Assembly (NCBI GenBank): GCA_900471925.1 | Contig: UCGV01000009.1 | Span: forward strand, 119,528 to 183,527 | Reading direction: 5' to 3' | From: Hyphomicrobiales bacterium | GTDB lineage: Bacteria > Pseudomonadota > Alphaproteobacteria > Rhizobiales > Rhizobiaceae | DNA: 64,000 bases | Part shown: piece after piece, positions 8,719-17,351 of the stretch | How positions within the stretch are numbered: position 1 is the first letter of the stretch | Layout: each line of letters begins with the position of its first letter | Translations under genes and position numbers: made by a program | Notes under the pieces: generated by a model | Databases searched by the model: none | What the model saw: the letters and a program-made list of their open reading frames with translations, nothing else | Told to the model about the DNA's origin: nothing

Positions 8719-10587
8719 GTGTTCGAAAAGATAGCAAAAGGAGGAGGTGAACTCATCACGCGCCAGATTTCCTCGTTGCGCGAGGCGGGTACCACAGTGC
8801 TCCTCACTTGGAGGCTCGCGGGTGCCCACCGGTTTTTCATACTTTCCTATATGACGCTGGCGTTGATCAATGCAGCAACGGACAGCTTCTCCATCATGTT
8901 GATTGTGCCGCTGCTTGAATCTTTTTCATCCGATAAGATTTTCTCCGGTATACCATTGCTCGGGTCTCTTGGCGACCTGTTGGTGCCTTTGTCACCTTCC
9001 GTCCGATTGCGTTGGGTCGCGGCCGTTATCCTTGCAATCATTCTTATAAAGGCGGCAGTGCAATACTTCTCTGAGGTCATGGTCTACATGTTGCCACTGA
9101 GGATGGAACGCGACCTCCGGATGCAGGCTTTTGCGTCGATCATGCAAAGCAGAGTTACATTCGCAGAAACGTTATCGGCCGGCGACATTAGCAATTACAC
9201 CGCTTCATTTCCGGTCAGAGCCGGGCTTGCGCTTCGCTTTCTCATTCAAGGATCCGCTGCGCTGATCACTATCCTTCTGATGTTTGGAATTTTGGTTGTG
9301 ATCACTCCGACTGCGCTGTTTGGATTGGTCAGCTTTGCCATTATCGGCTCAATACTTTTCAAATCGATTACGGGCCCACTTGCGAGCCGGCTCGATCGCG
9401 ATTCTACAGAGGCTCAACACGATTTTAGCCAGGCTTATTTTGAAGCGGTCAATAACAAACGGACTGTCCGTCTTTTTAACGCCACAGAACTCTTTACTAC
9501 GCGGATCAGTCGCCTCCTGGAACGGTTACGCGTTGTCCAGACCAAAACTATTGCAGTCCAGAACGCCACCTATCCGTTCTTTGCTACATTATCTGGCGTC
9601 TTGGTGTGCGGTCTCGTTCTTATCGCCAGCCTCATAAGCCCCGATGAAGCGCAATCCCTGTTGGGTGTGCTCCTCATCTTCCTTCTCGCATCATCGCGGA
9701 TGTTGGGACCTTTTAGTATCGCTCATATTTCCAGAATGCATTTCGCAATTCATGGCGAAGCGGTAAGACAGATCGCTTGGTTCCTCAGAGAGTCGGAGGA
9801 AAATCGCGATCCTGACGGAGAGATCGAGCTTTCACATAATGCTCCTGAGATCGCATTTCGAAATGTTACCTTCAGCTACGCCGGGACAGAGGCCGGCGTT
9901 TCCGATCTTTCCTTCTCCGTGCAACCCGGTGAATTTGTCGCTATCGTCGGGCCATCAGGATCTGGAAAATCAACGATACTCCATCTTCTTTCCAGGCTTT
10001 TGCGACCAGATAGCGGTCTAATATCAATTGGCGGCCATGATCTTAACCGTCTTCGCGTTGCGAGTTGGTGGAGCCGGATCTCGATCGTCAGCCAGGATAT
10101 TCCGATATTCAACGGCACAATTCGTGAAAACGTGCAATTTGGGCGCCTCGACGAACCGCACGACACGGAAATTTGGGACGCGTTGGAAGCGGCCGCAGCC
10201 GCCGATTTCGTCCGTCGCATGCCCGGCCAGCTTGACGCTTCGCTTAATGATTTCGGTTCAAATCTTTCCGGCGGAGAGAAACAGAGACTGGCTTTGGCGC
10301 GTGCCTTCTATCATCAGTCGCCAGTAATCCTTCTTGATGAAGTTACCAGCCAACTCGATGCAGAAACCGAGCGGCTTATCGCAATCAGTATCGACCGACT
10401 TCACAAAACAAACCACACTGTTATCGCTATTGCGCACCGGCCAGAAACAATCCGCAGTGCCGATCGGGTTTTGGTGTTGCGAGAGGGGAAACTCGTAGCC
10501 AGTGGAGATCATGACGAACTGCTCAGCGAGAACCCTTTCTATCGTCACATGGCAAGTCGAGTAGAACGAACGGCTGCAGCGACATGA
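8719..10587 (+). CDS. ABC half-transporter, MsbA/PglK-like putative oligosaccharide flippase
   Basis: A 622-residue fusion of a six-helix exporter domain (residues ~35-345) and an ATPase domain (~370-610). Walker A GPSGSGKST is near residue 411, signature LSGGEKQR near 516, Walker B VILLDEVTSQLD near 535, and the H-loop follows in IAIAHR. Half-transporters in glycan clusters (PglK type) flip lipid-linked oligosaccharides. No Wzx-like gene is visible here, so this gene is the best candidate for that job. The annotated GTG start is weakly supported: a near-perfect Shine-Dalgarno AAAGGAGGAGGTGA lies inside the frame at 8737-8750, pointing to a start nearer 8755-8776. The stop overlaps the next start (ATGA). 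Confidence 0.85.
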   Translation: MFEKIAKGGGELITRQISSLREAGTTVLLTWRLAGAHRFFILSYMTLALINAATDSFSIMLIVPLLESFSSDKIFSGIPLLGSLGDLLVPLSPSVRLRWVAAVILAIILIKAAVQYFSEVMVYMLPLRMERDLRMQAFASIMQSRVTFAETLSAGDISNYTASFPVRAGLALRFLIQGSAALITILLMFGILVVITPTALFGLVSFAIIGSILFKSITGPLASRLDRDSTEAQHDFSQAYFEAVNNKRTVRLFNATELFTTRISRLLERLRVVQTKTIAVQNATYPFFATLSGVLVCGLVLIASLISPDEAQSLLGVLLIFLLASSRMLGPFSIAHISRMHFAIHGEAVRQIAWFLRESEENRDPDGEIELSHNAPEIAFRNVTFSYAGTEAGVSDLSFSVQPGEFVAIVGPSGSGKSTILHLLSRLLRPDSGLISIGGHDLNRLRVASWWSRISIVSQDIPIFNGTIRENVQFGRLDEPHDTEIWDALEAAAAADFVRRMPGQLDASLNDFGSNLSGGEKQRLALARAFYHQSPVILLDEVTSQLDAETERLIAISIDRLHKTNHTVIAIAHRPETIRSADRVLVLREGKLVASGDHDELLSENPFYRHMASRVERTAAAT

Positions 10588-11972
10588 GAATTGCTGTTTT
10601 CCTTGATGCGCCGCATCAGAAAAAATATGTCGATGTAGTGCGTGAAACGTTAGTCGATATGCCTGAAGCGACGGTTGAAGGCGTGGGGCCTGCCATGGAG
10701 CAGAGCCACGCACCGGTATTTCAGACCATTGCCGATGTGGGGCGACGAAACTTGATCCAAACTAGCGCAAAACTAGTGGCTAAAAGACCCTACATGTTCG
10801 CCAGGACTGCGTTGAGTCAGTCTCTGTTCTTTGCATTGTTTTTGGAAATGCGACGACGTTGGTACGTTGCCAAGAGCGTTTTCGCCTTTAGTCCCGATCA
10901 TATCATCCTTTTAGAGGATAATGCACAGGGGTTGACGGGGGTCGTTACACAGATGGCCCGCGAGCGGAGCATCCCTTTCTCGGTCTTACCCGATTACATA
11001 CCCAACCCGGCTGAGCCGGCTGGGTTTTACTTTTCAGACCCAAATCATACTGCTCGGACTTGGGCGGGCAAAATTGTTTTACGATTTTACTCACAATGGG
11101 CTCTTCAATACGAAGGTAGAATACTGCTGCGTCTGCCTGCCGCGCAAATACTTGCCAAGCAACTAAAGAAGGGAATTTTCCCACAGCCTTGGATTCTCAA
11201 TTCAGGATACTGCGAGGCAATCTATTTGGAGAGCCAAGCCATGAAGGACCACTATCAAAAGCTTGGCTTCGCTGAGCAGAAGTTGCGGGTCGTCGGCGGG
11301 GCCATGGAAGACAAGCTTCACGAGATCTCCAGCAATCGTGACGCGTTGCGAAATAAGCTAATGGACCGATATGCTTTTGATTCTCAAAAACCTCTTATCC
11401 TTTGTGCATTTCCGCCAGACCAATACAATGCCTCTACTGTTGCATATGAGTACCGCGATTATCGCGATCTCTGCGAAGCTTGGTTCGAAGAGTTGGGTGA
11501 TGTCACGCAAAGTGCCAATATTGTCGTTGTTCGCCATCCCAGGCTCTCTGCAGCCAAACTTACGAAGTATCTAAAACCCAAAGTAATCTTGGCAGACCAG
11601 CCGATAGAAGAGCTTCTGCCACTTTGCGATCTTTATGTTGCCTGCGTTTCGACAACAATCCGATCCGCCCTCGCTCTAGGGATCCCGGCCATCAATTATG
11701 ACTGCTATCGCTATGCTTACGGCGATTTTTCGCGAGCGGCGGCTATCAAAGAAGTAGACAATCGACAGCGTTTTCGCGCAGTCCTTCAAGAAACAATTGC
11801 GCAGAGTACCCTCACATCGCTCAAAGCCCTTGCGATAAAAGATGCGGCTTATTGGGGTATCGTTGATGGTGGCTTTAAAGCGCGTCTGCGTGAGGCAATC
11901 CTGGAGGTTAACCAAGCTTACCGGGGAAAGCCCATTGCAACGCATGAGGCCACTTTCAGACTGGGAAAATAG
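10584..11972 (+). CDS. Putative GT-B-fold polysaccharide biosynthesis protein, function unknown
   Basis: A 462-residue cytoplasmic protein that I cannot place in a named family. Its second half has the layout of a GT-B donor domain: ILCAFPPDQYNASTV, then VVVRHPRLSAAK, then LLPLCDLYVACVSTTIRSAL and ALGIPAINYD. That last region resembles the nucleotide-sugar or CDP-alcohol binding region of WecB-like and capsule glycosyl or glycerophospho-transferases. Overlap of its ATG with the ABC transporter stop implies coupled translation. A hairpin followed by five T residues sits about 35 bases downstream and may end the operon. A glycosyltransferase role is the most likely, but this rests on fold-like features only. 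Confidence 0.6.
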   Translation: MRIAVFLDAPHQKKYVDVVRETLVDMPEATVEGVGPAMEQSHAPVFQTIADVGRRNLIQTSAKLVAKRPYMFARTALSQSLFFALFLEMRRRWYVAKSVFAFSPDHIILLEDNAQGLTGVVTQMARERSIPFSVLPDYIPNPAEPAGFYFSDPNHTARTWAGKIVLRFYSQWALQYEGRILLRLPAAQILAKQLKKGIFPQPWILNSGYCEAIYLESQAMKDHYQKLGFAEQKLRVVGGAMEDKLHEISSNRDALRNKLMDRYAFDSQKPLILCAFPPDQYNASTVAYEYRDYRDLCEAWFEELGDVTQSANIVVVRHPRLSAAKLTKYLKPKVILADQPIEELLPLCDLYVACVSTTIRSALALGIPAINYDCYRYAYGDFSRAAAIKEVDNRQRFRAVLQETIAQSTLTSLKALAIKDAAYWGIVDGGFKARLREAILEVNQAYRGKPIATHEATFRLGK

Positions 11973-12005
11973 GTATGGGGTGACATGTCGTCTCGCATCG
12001 AAATC

Positions 12006-12031
12006 GCCGCCACTGGATTTTGCGGCTTTTT
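12006..12031 (+). terminator. Probable intrinsic terminator
   Basis: GCCGC at 12006-12010 pairs with GCGGC at 12022-12026, with an 11-base loop, followed directly by five T residues. It lies 34 bases after the stop at 11972 and before the 12.3-kb gene. The stem is short, so strength is uncertain. Confidence 0.45.
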
Positions 12032-12263
12032 GCCTTGGCTAAGTCTGCGTTCAGAATAGTTACGATAGGCGCCGCCGGGAGGTCGTCGATAGGAGCGCGC
12101 CGTGCGGATCATCTTATGATTGTCTACCTAGGCGCATGTCCTCAAGTCGAGGATTGGAGAGCCGGATTATAGGGGGAGCATGGTGTCGCGGTATCTGGGG
12201 ACGTCATGGTCTATAGTTACCGCTAGAATTTTTTGTTAAAACGGTTACGAGGCCGAATTGGCG

Positions 12264-12269
12264 TATAAT
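12264..12269 (+). promoter_or_regulatory. Perfect -10 hexamer TATAAT upstream of the 12.3-kb gene
   Basis: TATAAT lies about 70 bases upstream of the next start in an AT-rich part of the 368-base gap 11973-12340. No good -35 hexamer is seen at 16-18 bases. Together with the terminator upstream, it suggests that the gene at 12341 has its own promoter. The rest of this gap shows nothing recognisable. Confidence 0.35.
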
Positions 12270-12340
12270 CTACAAAATCGTATGTCCACCTATTGCCGAA
12301 AATTTAAAGAGACACATCCACCGGTGGCGCATGGTTGAGC

Positions 12341-13756
12341 ATGGTTGAGGGAGTGGTGCTTACAGAGGCGGAAGTCTCTTACCTAGTTCGTGATGTGGAA
12401 GCACGGACTGGTCTACTTGCTCTAAGAGTGCATGGTATCAGTCCTTGGCAGTTGGTTCGATTTGAGGTGTCTCTTGCGCTTCAACGCCTTTCTCCTCGGC
12501 GGAACACTTTGGGCCGAACGACAATTTTAGGACGCTCTTTGAAGGGTGCGGTGCAGATCGTGCGGGGGGTAGGTCGTTCAGAATATGTCTGCAAGACATT
12601 CGATTCGGCTTTGCGTGTCTTCGATAATGGCAAATACTCCGATATTTATTTTGATGATATTTTGGTGAGAAAGCTCGGTGGCGCCAAGATTTCATCGTCT
12701 GACGTTGCGGGTTATGATGAAATCGTTGCCAATGCGAAGCTACCTCCGGTTTTTGACGACACATCAATCATTGCGCTAAGTGCCCTCATGGGCAGGCTTG
12801 TTCCTTACTGCCGGCGTCACGATGCTTTTGAACGGATTGCTGAAACGGTCCAAAATGAGTTGGGTCTCACTTGCTTCAACGCCGCGCGTGTCCGGAGAGT
12901 ATTTAACGTTTTCTGGTGGCGCGTTCACCTATACCGCATGCTTCTGAGGAAAATGGGCGCGCAGTTGGTATGCATTGCAGACAGCGGACAATTTGCGTTG
13001 CTTCGCGCAGCGGCGGAGTTGAGCGTTCCAGTAATTGAAATTCAACACGGCGTCTGCACAAACATCCATCCGAATGTTCTGCCAGATGACATTTCGAATG
13101 AAGCACGAGACGGTCTGATCTTGCCACACAGGTTCGCGGTGTACGGAGAGCATTCTAAAAATGCTCTTTCTGGCACACTTCTCGAAAAGGAAGGACGGAT
13201 ATTGACGGTTGGCGCCTCGTATATCGATGCAGCGCGCGACCTTCGGGAGAAAAATTGGAAATCTGATGGCCCGATTGTTTTGACGGTGACTGCGCAGGGT
13301 GTCGCGACCGAGGATCTCGGCTCTCTGCTCGAAGAGTTCCTCGCTCGTTACAGAGCGGATATTGTTCTCAATATCAAGCTCCATCCGGCATATGACGGCG
13401 ACGAGGCTTACTTCCGCGCCAAGTTTGGCGGTAATCAGCGTGTGAGGATATTTACTGGCAAGTCCGAGATCGGCACCCACCGCCTGATCGCCCTTTCACA
13501 TATGCACTTAAGCATATCTTCAACCTGTCACTATGATGCCTTAGGAATAGGAACGCCGACTTGCATTTTGGCTTTGGAAACTCATGAGTCTGTTTTGGAC
13601 ATCCAGACCCACGACGGGGTGGTTGTTGTACATACCGCGGATGAACTTGCGCGCCTTGTGGTCCGCAGAAGTTTTCCAACCGTGCCAACTCAGGTCAGGG
13701 ATCATTTTTTTCAACGAGACTATGTGGGAAACATCGCGCGGATGATCTCCAACTGA
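12341..13756 (+). CDS. Putative surface polysaccharide biosynthesis protein (GT-B-like), function unknown
   Basis: About 471 residues. I chose the ATG at 12341 over the TTG at 12335, because the two starts lie in a short direct repeat (CATGGTTGAG twice) and ATG is stronger. The middle of the protein has VPVIEIQHGVCTNIHPN, the HG-containing loop found in capsule and LPS glycosyl or polyol-phosphate transferases. The C-terminal half has VLNIKLHPAYDGDEAYF and an SHMHLSISSTCHYDALGIGTP block, like the donor site of GT-B enzymes. No signal peptide or membrane segment is evident. It stands apart from the upstream operon with its own likely promoter. Specificity cannot be inferred. Confidence 0.6.
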   Translation: MVEGVVLTEAEVSYLVRDVEARTGLLALRVHGISPWQLVRFEVSLALQRLSPRRNTLGRTTILGRSLKGAVQIVRGVGRSEYVCKTFDSALRVFDNGKYSDIYFDDILVRKLGGAKISSSDVAGYDEIVANAKLPPVFDDTSIIALSALMGRLVPYCRRHDAFERIAETVQNELGLTCFNAARVRRVFNVFWWRVHLYRMLLRKMGAQLVCIADSGQFALLRAAAELSVPVIEIQHGVCTNIHPNVLPDDISNEARDGLILPHRFAVYGEHSKNALSGTLLEKEGRILTVGASYIDAARDLREKNWKSDGPIVLTVTAQGVATEDLGSLLEEFLARYRADIVLNIKLHPAYDGDEAYFRAKFGGNQRVRIFTGKSEIGTHRLIALSHMHLSISSTCHYDALGIGTPTCILALETHESVLDIQTHDGVVVVHTADELARLVVRRSFPTVPTQVRDHFFQRDYVGNIARMISN

Positions 13757-13985
13757 GCGGCATTATTTAACCGCTCCTTTCGAAAATCCCGCTAATTTTT
13801 GCGACCAAGGCTTTGCCTGATTGTTTGCAGGGAGTGGGGTAATCCGGATGACGAGAAATGAAAACGATTGCAGTTCTTGCCAGAAAAGCAATGGGAATTG
13901 TACTAAGTTGAGTGGCGGCGCCTCATCGATGTCTTTTCTAAATTGAGCCAGGATCGTTCTTGACGGTAAACTAAAGGAAGCATCG

Positions 13986-15338
13986 GTGCCTACTTCTGAA
14001 GAGCGGAATGCCGTAGAGAAGGACTATGAAGACCGATGTCTTAAAAGAGGCATGTGGATGAAAGGAAAAATTCTAACCGGATTCCTGAGTTATTTTCTCT
14101 TCCTAAGCTACATCCACCCTTATTTGCAAAGTTCAAATTTAGTATGGATGCTCTTTGTAGCTCCTGCCGTGTTGATGCTGGCAGGCCTCACTGTAGCTAT
14201 TTGTTATGGTCGCGGCACAATCTCGGCGTTCGTTGAGTTTGACTGGCAATGGTCGTTTATTGCTTTCGCGCTGACTGCGCCTGTTGCTGCATTGCTGAAT
14301 CACTCGCCTATCGATGCAGCTGCTGCCTCTCTATTAGCCTTATTGATCGTAGTAATTACTACTACACGTGCCGATCCATTACGCTTTATGATTGTCGCGT
14401 TCGTGTTTTGCATCTTAGGTAGCGTGGTGACTTACCACCTTGGCATCAACCAATTTGGATATCTGCCCTGGCAGGAGGCGGCAAACCCGACGTTTGCGGG
14501 GATTTCCCGTGTTTCGCTCTTCCCCTACCTTTCAGATTCCGCGTTCTTCTCTGTCCTCATCCTGATCGCGGCCGTCATATTGCGTAGAGGCTACCTTTTG
14601 CTAATTGTTCCGTCTGGTTACTTTGTATATTTCTCGTACAGTCGTACCGCGCTGGTGTTGCTTGCTGCGGTTGCATTGTCCGAGTTTTTAAGTCGGATTC
14701 GGCTAAGAGGTAGCGCTAATTTTATTGTTATTGTCGTCTTCACCATAGTCGCGGTAGGATTCGCTGATCGGATCGTACCTACAGCTATTGCAGTAGAGAA
14801 GTACGCGTTCGGCACCTCAATACTTGAGGCTCGACTTACTCGTCGGAGTGTTGTACCTATCGATAGCGCAGGGAACGTAGTTTCTGCGGAACTCTGGGCG
14901 AACCACAAGGATGCCAAGGATCCGCACCTCGGCGGAAGAGCTGCTCTTTGGCGTGACCACCTGGCCGCGTTTGCGTCGTCGCCGCTGATAGGGGTCGGAC
15001 GACAAGGAGCAATCAACGCTATTGAAAAGACCGCGATTGATTCCAGCACTTCAGGAACAGAATCGTTTTTCACGCGCATCTTGGCTGAAGTTGGGATTGT
15101 CGCGGTGTTCATTTGGATCGCTCTTTGGCGATTATTTGTACACTTTGACCGAGAAGATAATTCTTTCGGCCGTGCGCTGACGATTGCTCTGGTTGTGGGG
15201 GGCGCGATTTACGGAAGTTCAATGGTACCATACAATTTCGTTTTTCTGTTCCATGTTAGCTTGATCGCATATGCGCTGAAGATTTCTAGCCCTATTAGCG
15301 CTCCAACCACGGTACAACATCTATCTTCGCTCACGTAA
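13986..15338 (+). CDS. O-antigen polymerase/ligase-like integral membrane protein (Wzy/WaaL type)
   Basis: A 450-residue hydrophobic protein with about ten predicted membrane spans and one large polar loop (about residues 270-350). The loop contains HLGGRAALWRDHLAAF and SPLIGVGRQGAINAI, a layout typical of the O-antigen ligase/Wzy superfamily. It should act at the periplasmic face of the inner membrane, polymerising or transferring repeat units. GTG at 13986 is preceded by AAGGAAG. The ATGs at 14052 and 14058 follow AAAAGAGG, so a start 22-24 residues later is possible. The stop codon lies only three bases before an IS66 end at 15342, so the natural 3' context has been replaced by mobile DNA. 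Confidence 0.72.
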   Translation: MPTSEERNAVEKDYEDRCLKRGMWMKGKILTGFLSYFLFLSYIHPYLQSSNLVWMLFVAPAVLMLAGLTVAICYGRGTISAFVEFDWQWSFIAFALTAPVAALLNHSPIDAAAASLLALLIVVITTTRADPLRFMIVAFVFCILGSVVTYHLGINQFGYLPWQEAANPTFAGISRVSLFPYLSDSAFFSVLILIAAVILRRGYLLLIVPSGYFVYFSYSRTALVLLAAVALSEFLSRIRLRGSANFIVIVVFTIVAVGFADRIVPTAIAVEKYAFGTSILEARLTRRSVVPIDSAGNVVSAELWANHKDAKDPHLGGRAALWRDHLAAFASSPLIGVGRQGAINAIEKTAIDSSTSGTESFFTRILAEVGIVAVFIWIALWRLFVHFDREDNSFGRALTIALVVGGAIYGSSMVPYNFVFLFHVSLIAYALKISSPISAPTTVQHLSSLT

Positions 15339-15341
15339 TGG

Positions 15342-15416
15342 GTAAGCCTCCGGTGAAGGCCGGCAGGTCGGTCCGCTTGAGCGTTGATGGTCGGCGGCGT
15401 CAAATTCCACGGAAGC
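15342..15416 (-). mobile_element. Remnant of an IS66-family element (one end plus tnpC tail)
   Basis: GTAAGC at 15342 begins a stretch closely similar to the end of the complete IS66 element at 19.4 kb. On the minus strand it encodes LPWNLTPPTINAQA, matching LPWKWTPPTVDAQA at the TnpC C-terminus of that element. Only about 75 bases remain before the IS3-family element begins at 15417. The differences show that it comes from a related but different IS66 copy. Confidence 0.7.
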
Positions 15417-15497
15417 TGACGTGCTCCCGCCAAATTAGGCCATTTTGACCTGGAATTTTCCACTTATGATCCCTGTTGGGAAGAAGAGGAGAATTCG

Positions 15498-15764
15498 ATG
15501 AAGGCCTCGAAGTTTTCAGAAGCGCAGATCGCTTTCGTTCTGAAGCAGGCGGAGGACGGAACGCCGATCGGTGAGGTCTGCCGCAAGGCAGGGATTTCTG
15601 ATGCGACCTTCTATAATTGGCGCAAAAAATACGCCGGTCTGATGCCGTCGGAGATGAAGCGGTTGCGGCAGCTCGAAGAGGAGAATGCCAAGCTGAAGCG
15701 GATCGTGGCAGACCTTTCGCTGGACAAGGCCATGCTACAGGATGTGCTGTCAAAAAAGCTTTGA
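15498..15764 (+). CDS. IS3-family transposase OrfA
   Basis: An 88-residue helix-turn-helix protein (transposase-8 type). FSEAQIAFVLKQAEDGTPIG and CRKAGISDATFYNWRKKYAG form the DNA-binding part. A Leu-rich coiled coil (LRQLEEENAKLKRIVADLSL) follows, as in other OrfA proteins of the IS407 group. GAAGAGGAGAATTCG gives a good ribosome binding site. Near its end, codons tcA-AAA-AAG at 15750-15758 form the heptamer A_AAA_AAG, the canonical -1 slip site. Part of translation is therefore expected to continue into OrfB. Confidence 0.88.
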   Translation: MKASKFSEAQIAFVLKQAEDGTPIGEVCRKAGISDATFYNWRKKYAGLMPSEMKRLRQLEEENAKLKRIVADLSLDKAMLQDVLSKKL

Positions 15765-16597
15765 GGCCTGCTCGCAAGCGCAAGCTTGTCGACACGATCA
15801 GGGCGGACTGGAAGGTCTCGATCCGGCGTGTGTGTGCCGTATTGAAGATCGACCGGTCGCTTTATGTCTACAAGTCCCGGCGCGGCGAGCAGGCCGAACT
15901 GAAGCTGAAGATCAAGGACATCTGCCAGGCCAGGATACGTTATGGCTATCGGCGCGTTCACGTGCTGATCAGGCGTGATGGATGGGCCGTCAATCCGAAG
16001 AGAATCTATCGCCTTTACAAGGAGATGGACCTGCAGCTCCGAAACAAGGCTCCCAAGCGCCGGGTCAAAGCGAAGCTTCGGATCGACCGCACCGAGGCGA
16101 CCCATTCCAACCATGTCTGGGCCATGGATTTCGTTCATGACCAGTTGGCCACGGGTCGCAAGATCAGTGTTCTGACGGTGGTCGATACTTTCTCGCGCTT
16201 CTCGCCGACGGTCGATGCACGCTTCAATTACAAGGGCGAGGATGTGGTCCAAACGCTCGAACGAGTCTGTCGGCAGGTTGGCTATCCGGCCACCATTCGT
16301 GTCGATAATGGCAGCGAATTCATCTCCCGAGACCTTGATCTATGGGCCTATCATAAGGGCGTCGTGCTCGACTTCTCACGACCAGGCAAGCCGACCGACA
16401 ACAGCTATATCGAAAGCTTCAATGGCAAGTTCCGCGCCGAGTGCCTGAATGCCCACTGGTTCATGAGCCTTGACGACGCGCGCTCGAAGATGGAGGATTG
16501 GCGTAGAGACTATAACGAGTTCCGGCCACACAGCGCGATCCGCAACAAGGTGCCGATTTCGCTTATGAACGGCTCATCGGCATCCCCGCCGCCCTGA
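15758..16597 (+). CDS. IS3-family transposase OrfB (made as OrfAB fusion by -1 frameshift)
   Basis: This is the DDE integrase-like catalytic part. In the -1 frame, reading after the slippery heptamer continues as ALRPARKRKLVDTIRADWKV, then the HTH_21 region (RYGYRRVHVLIRRDGWAVNP). The catalytic residues follow: Asp in WAMDFVHD, Asp in IRVDNGSEF and Glu in SYIESFNGKFRAECL. The C-terminus DYNEFRPHSAIRNKVP is typical. The frame is uninterrupted to its stop, so the element looks functional. The coordinate given is the first codon read after the slip, not an independent start. Confidence 0.85.
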   Translation, partial: ALRPARKRKLVDTIRADWKVSIRRVCAVLKIDRSLYVYKSRRGEQAELKLKIKDICQARIRYGYRRVHVLIRRDGWAVNPKRIYRLYKEMDLQLRNKAPKRRVKAKLRIDRTEATHSNHVWAMDFVHDQLATGRKISVLTVVDTFSRFSPTVDARFNYKGEDVVQTLERVCRQVGYPATIRVDNGSEFISRDLDLWAYHKGVVLDFSRPGKPTDNSYIESFNGKFRAECLNAHWFMSLDDARSKMEDWRRDYNEFRPHSAIRNKVPISLMNGSSASPPP

Positions 16598-16671
16598 GCC
16601 CTAACCCCGGAAAATTCCAGCTCCCGCTGGCCCAAAATTGGGGAGCACTTCAAGGTTACGCTGGAGCGAAC

Positions 16672-16862
16672 TCAAAACTGGATAAAACTTGGGGGCAAGG
16701 TCATCGGCTTTCGCCTCCACACGGCCATGAGCAGAGCCTGCAATACGACGTCCGTGGTCTGTCGGCTCTGCATCGCCCAGCCGATGACCCGGCGGGAATA
16801 GAGGTCGATGACAACCGCAAGGTAAGCGAAGCCCTCGCAGGTTCGGATGTAAGTGATGTCCG
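16672..16862 (-). pseudogene. IS3-family transposase OrfB fragment, middle part (interrupted by IS66)
   Basis: On the minus strand this encodes [20 protein letters not shown] followed by [20 protein letters not shown] and then [11 protein letters not shown], part of a DDE catalytic core. It continues the frame of the fragment at 19430-19793, from which it is split by the IS66 insertion. After RRKP the homology stops at about 16700. The next ~50 bases (minus strand TGACCTTGCCCCCAAG...) look like the end of yet another IS3-like element. The C-terminal part of this transposase is gone. Confidence 0.75.
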
Positions 16863-16940
16863 GTAAGCCCACGGTGAAGGCCGTCTTGCGATAACAGGCT
16901 GCTGACTGCCAGTCCTAGTGGTAACGCTAGGAGTAGTTAT

Positions 16941-17351
16941 ATGACGAAGCATCCAATTGAGGTGATCACGTCCGTAGAGCGCCGTCGGCACTGGTCACGC
17001 GAAGACAAAGAGCGCCTCGTCGCTGCCTGCTTTGAGCCGGATGCGGTAATTTCTGAGATTGCTCGCGCGGCCGGAATCCATGTCAGTCAACTCTTCCGCT
17101 GGCGCAAAGAGCTTTGCCGGATCGAGGAGCCGAAGACCGAGATGACAACCACGTTGGTGCCGGTGATAGTGTCCGAGACCGCGCCGGCAGTCTCTCCCGT
17201 TCAACCGGAACCGCCCACTACATCCTATCCTCGTCGCAAGCGTAGCGACGTCACGATAGAACTGGGTCGCGACCGACGCATCCGCGTGGACAGCGACATC
17301 GACACGGAAGCGCTTGGCCGTATTCTCGATTGTGTGCTGGGTCGGCGATGA
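16941..17351 (+). CDS. tnpA: IS66-family protein TnpA (IS66 Orf1)
   Basis: A 136-residue helix-turn-helix protein of the IS66 accessory type. RRRHWSREDKERLVAACFEP and IARAAGIHVSQLFRWRKEL form the HTH region, followed by a Pro-rich linker and a basic C-terminus. It is required together with TnpB for transposition in studied IS66 elements. Its TGA overlaps the tnpB ATG in ATGA, so the two are probably translationally coupled. Confidence 0.9.
   Translation: MTKHPIEVITSVERRRHWSREDKERLVAACFEPDAVISEIARAAGIHVSQLFRWRKELCRIEEPKTEMTTTLVPVIVSETAPAVSPVQPEPPTTSYPRRKRSDVTIELGRDRRIRVDSDIDTEALGRILDCVLGRR

Larger units (their letters stand above)
15417..16652 (+). mobile_element. IS3-family insertion sequence (IS407-like group), about 1.24 kb
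   Basis: Imperfect terminal inverted repeats bound the element: TGACGTGCTCCC at 15417-15428 and, on the other strand, TGAAGTGCTCCC ending at 16652. Both are followed inward by matching CTGGAATTTTCC segments. It holds orfA and orfB in overlapping phases with a programmed frameshift signal. No matching target duplication is visible at the two flanks (AAGC and AGGT). The left flank is an IS66 remnant and the right flank is debris of another IS, which suggests rearrangement after insertion. Confidence 0.75.

Noticed and set aside
14618..15112. 164-residue minus-strand frame inside the Wzy/WaaL-like gene
   Set aside because: Low-complexity Ala/Thr/Arg-rich translation typical of an antisense shadow. 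The + strand frame has membrane protein character.
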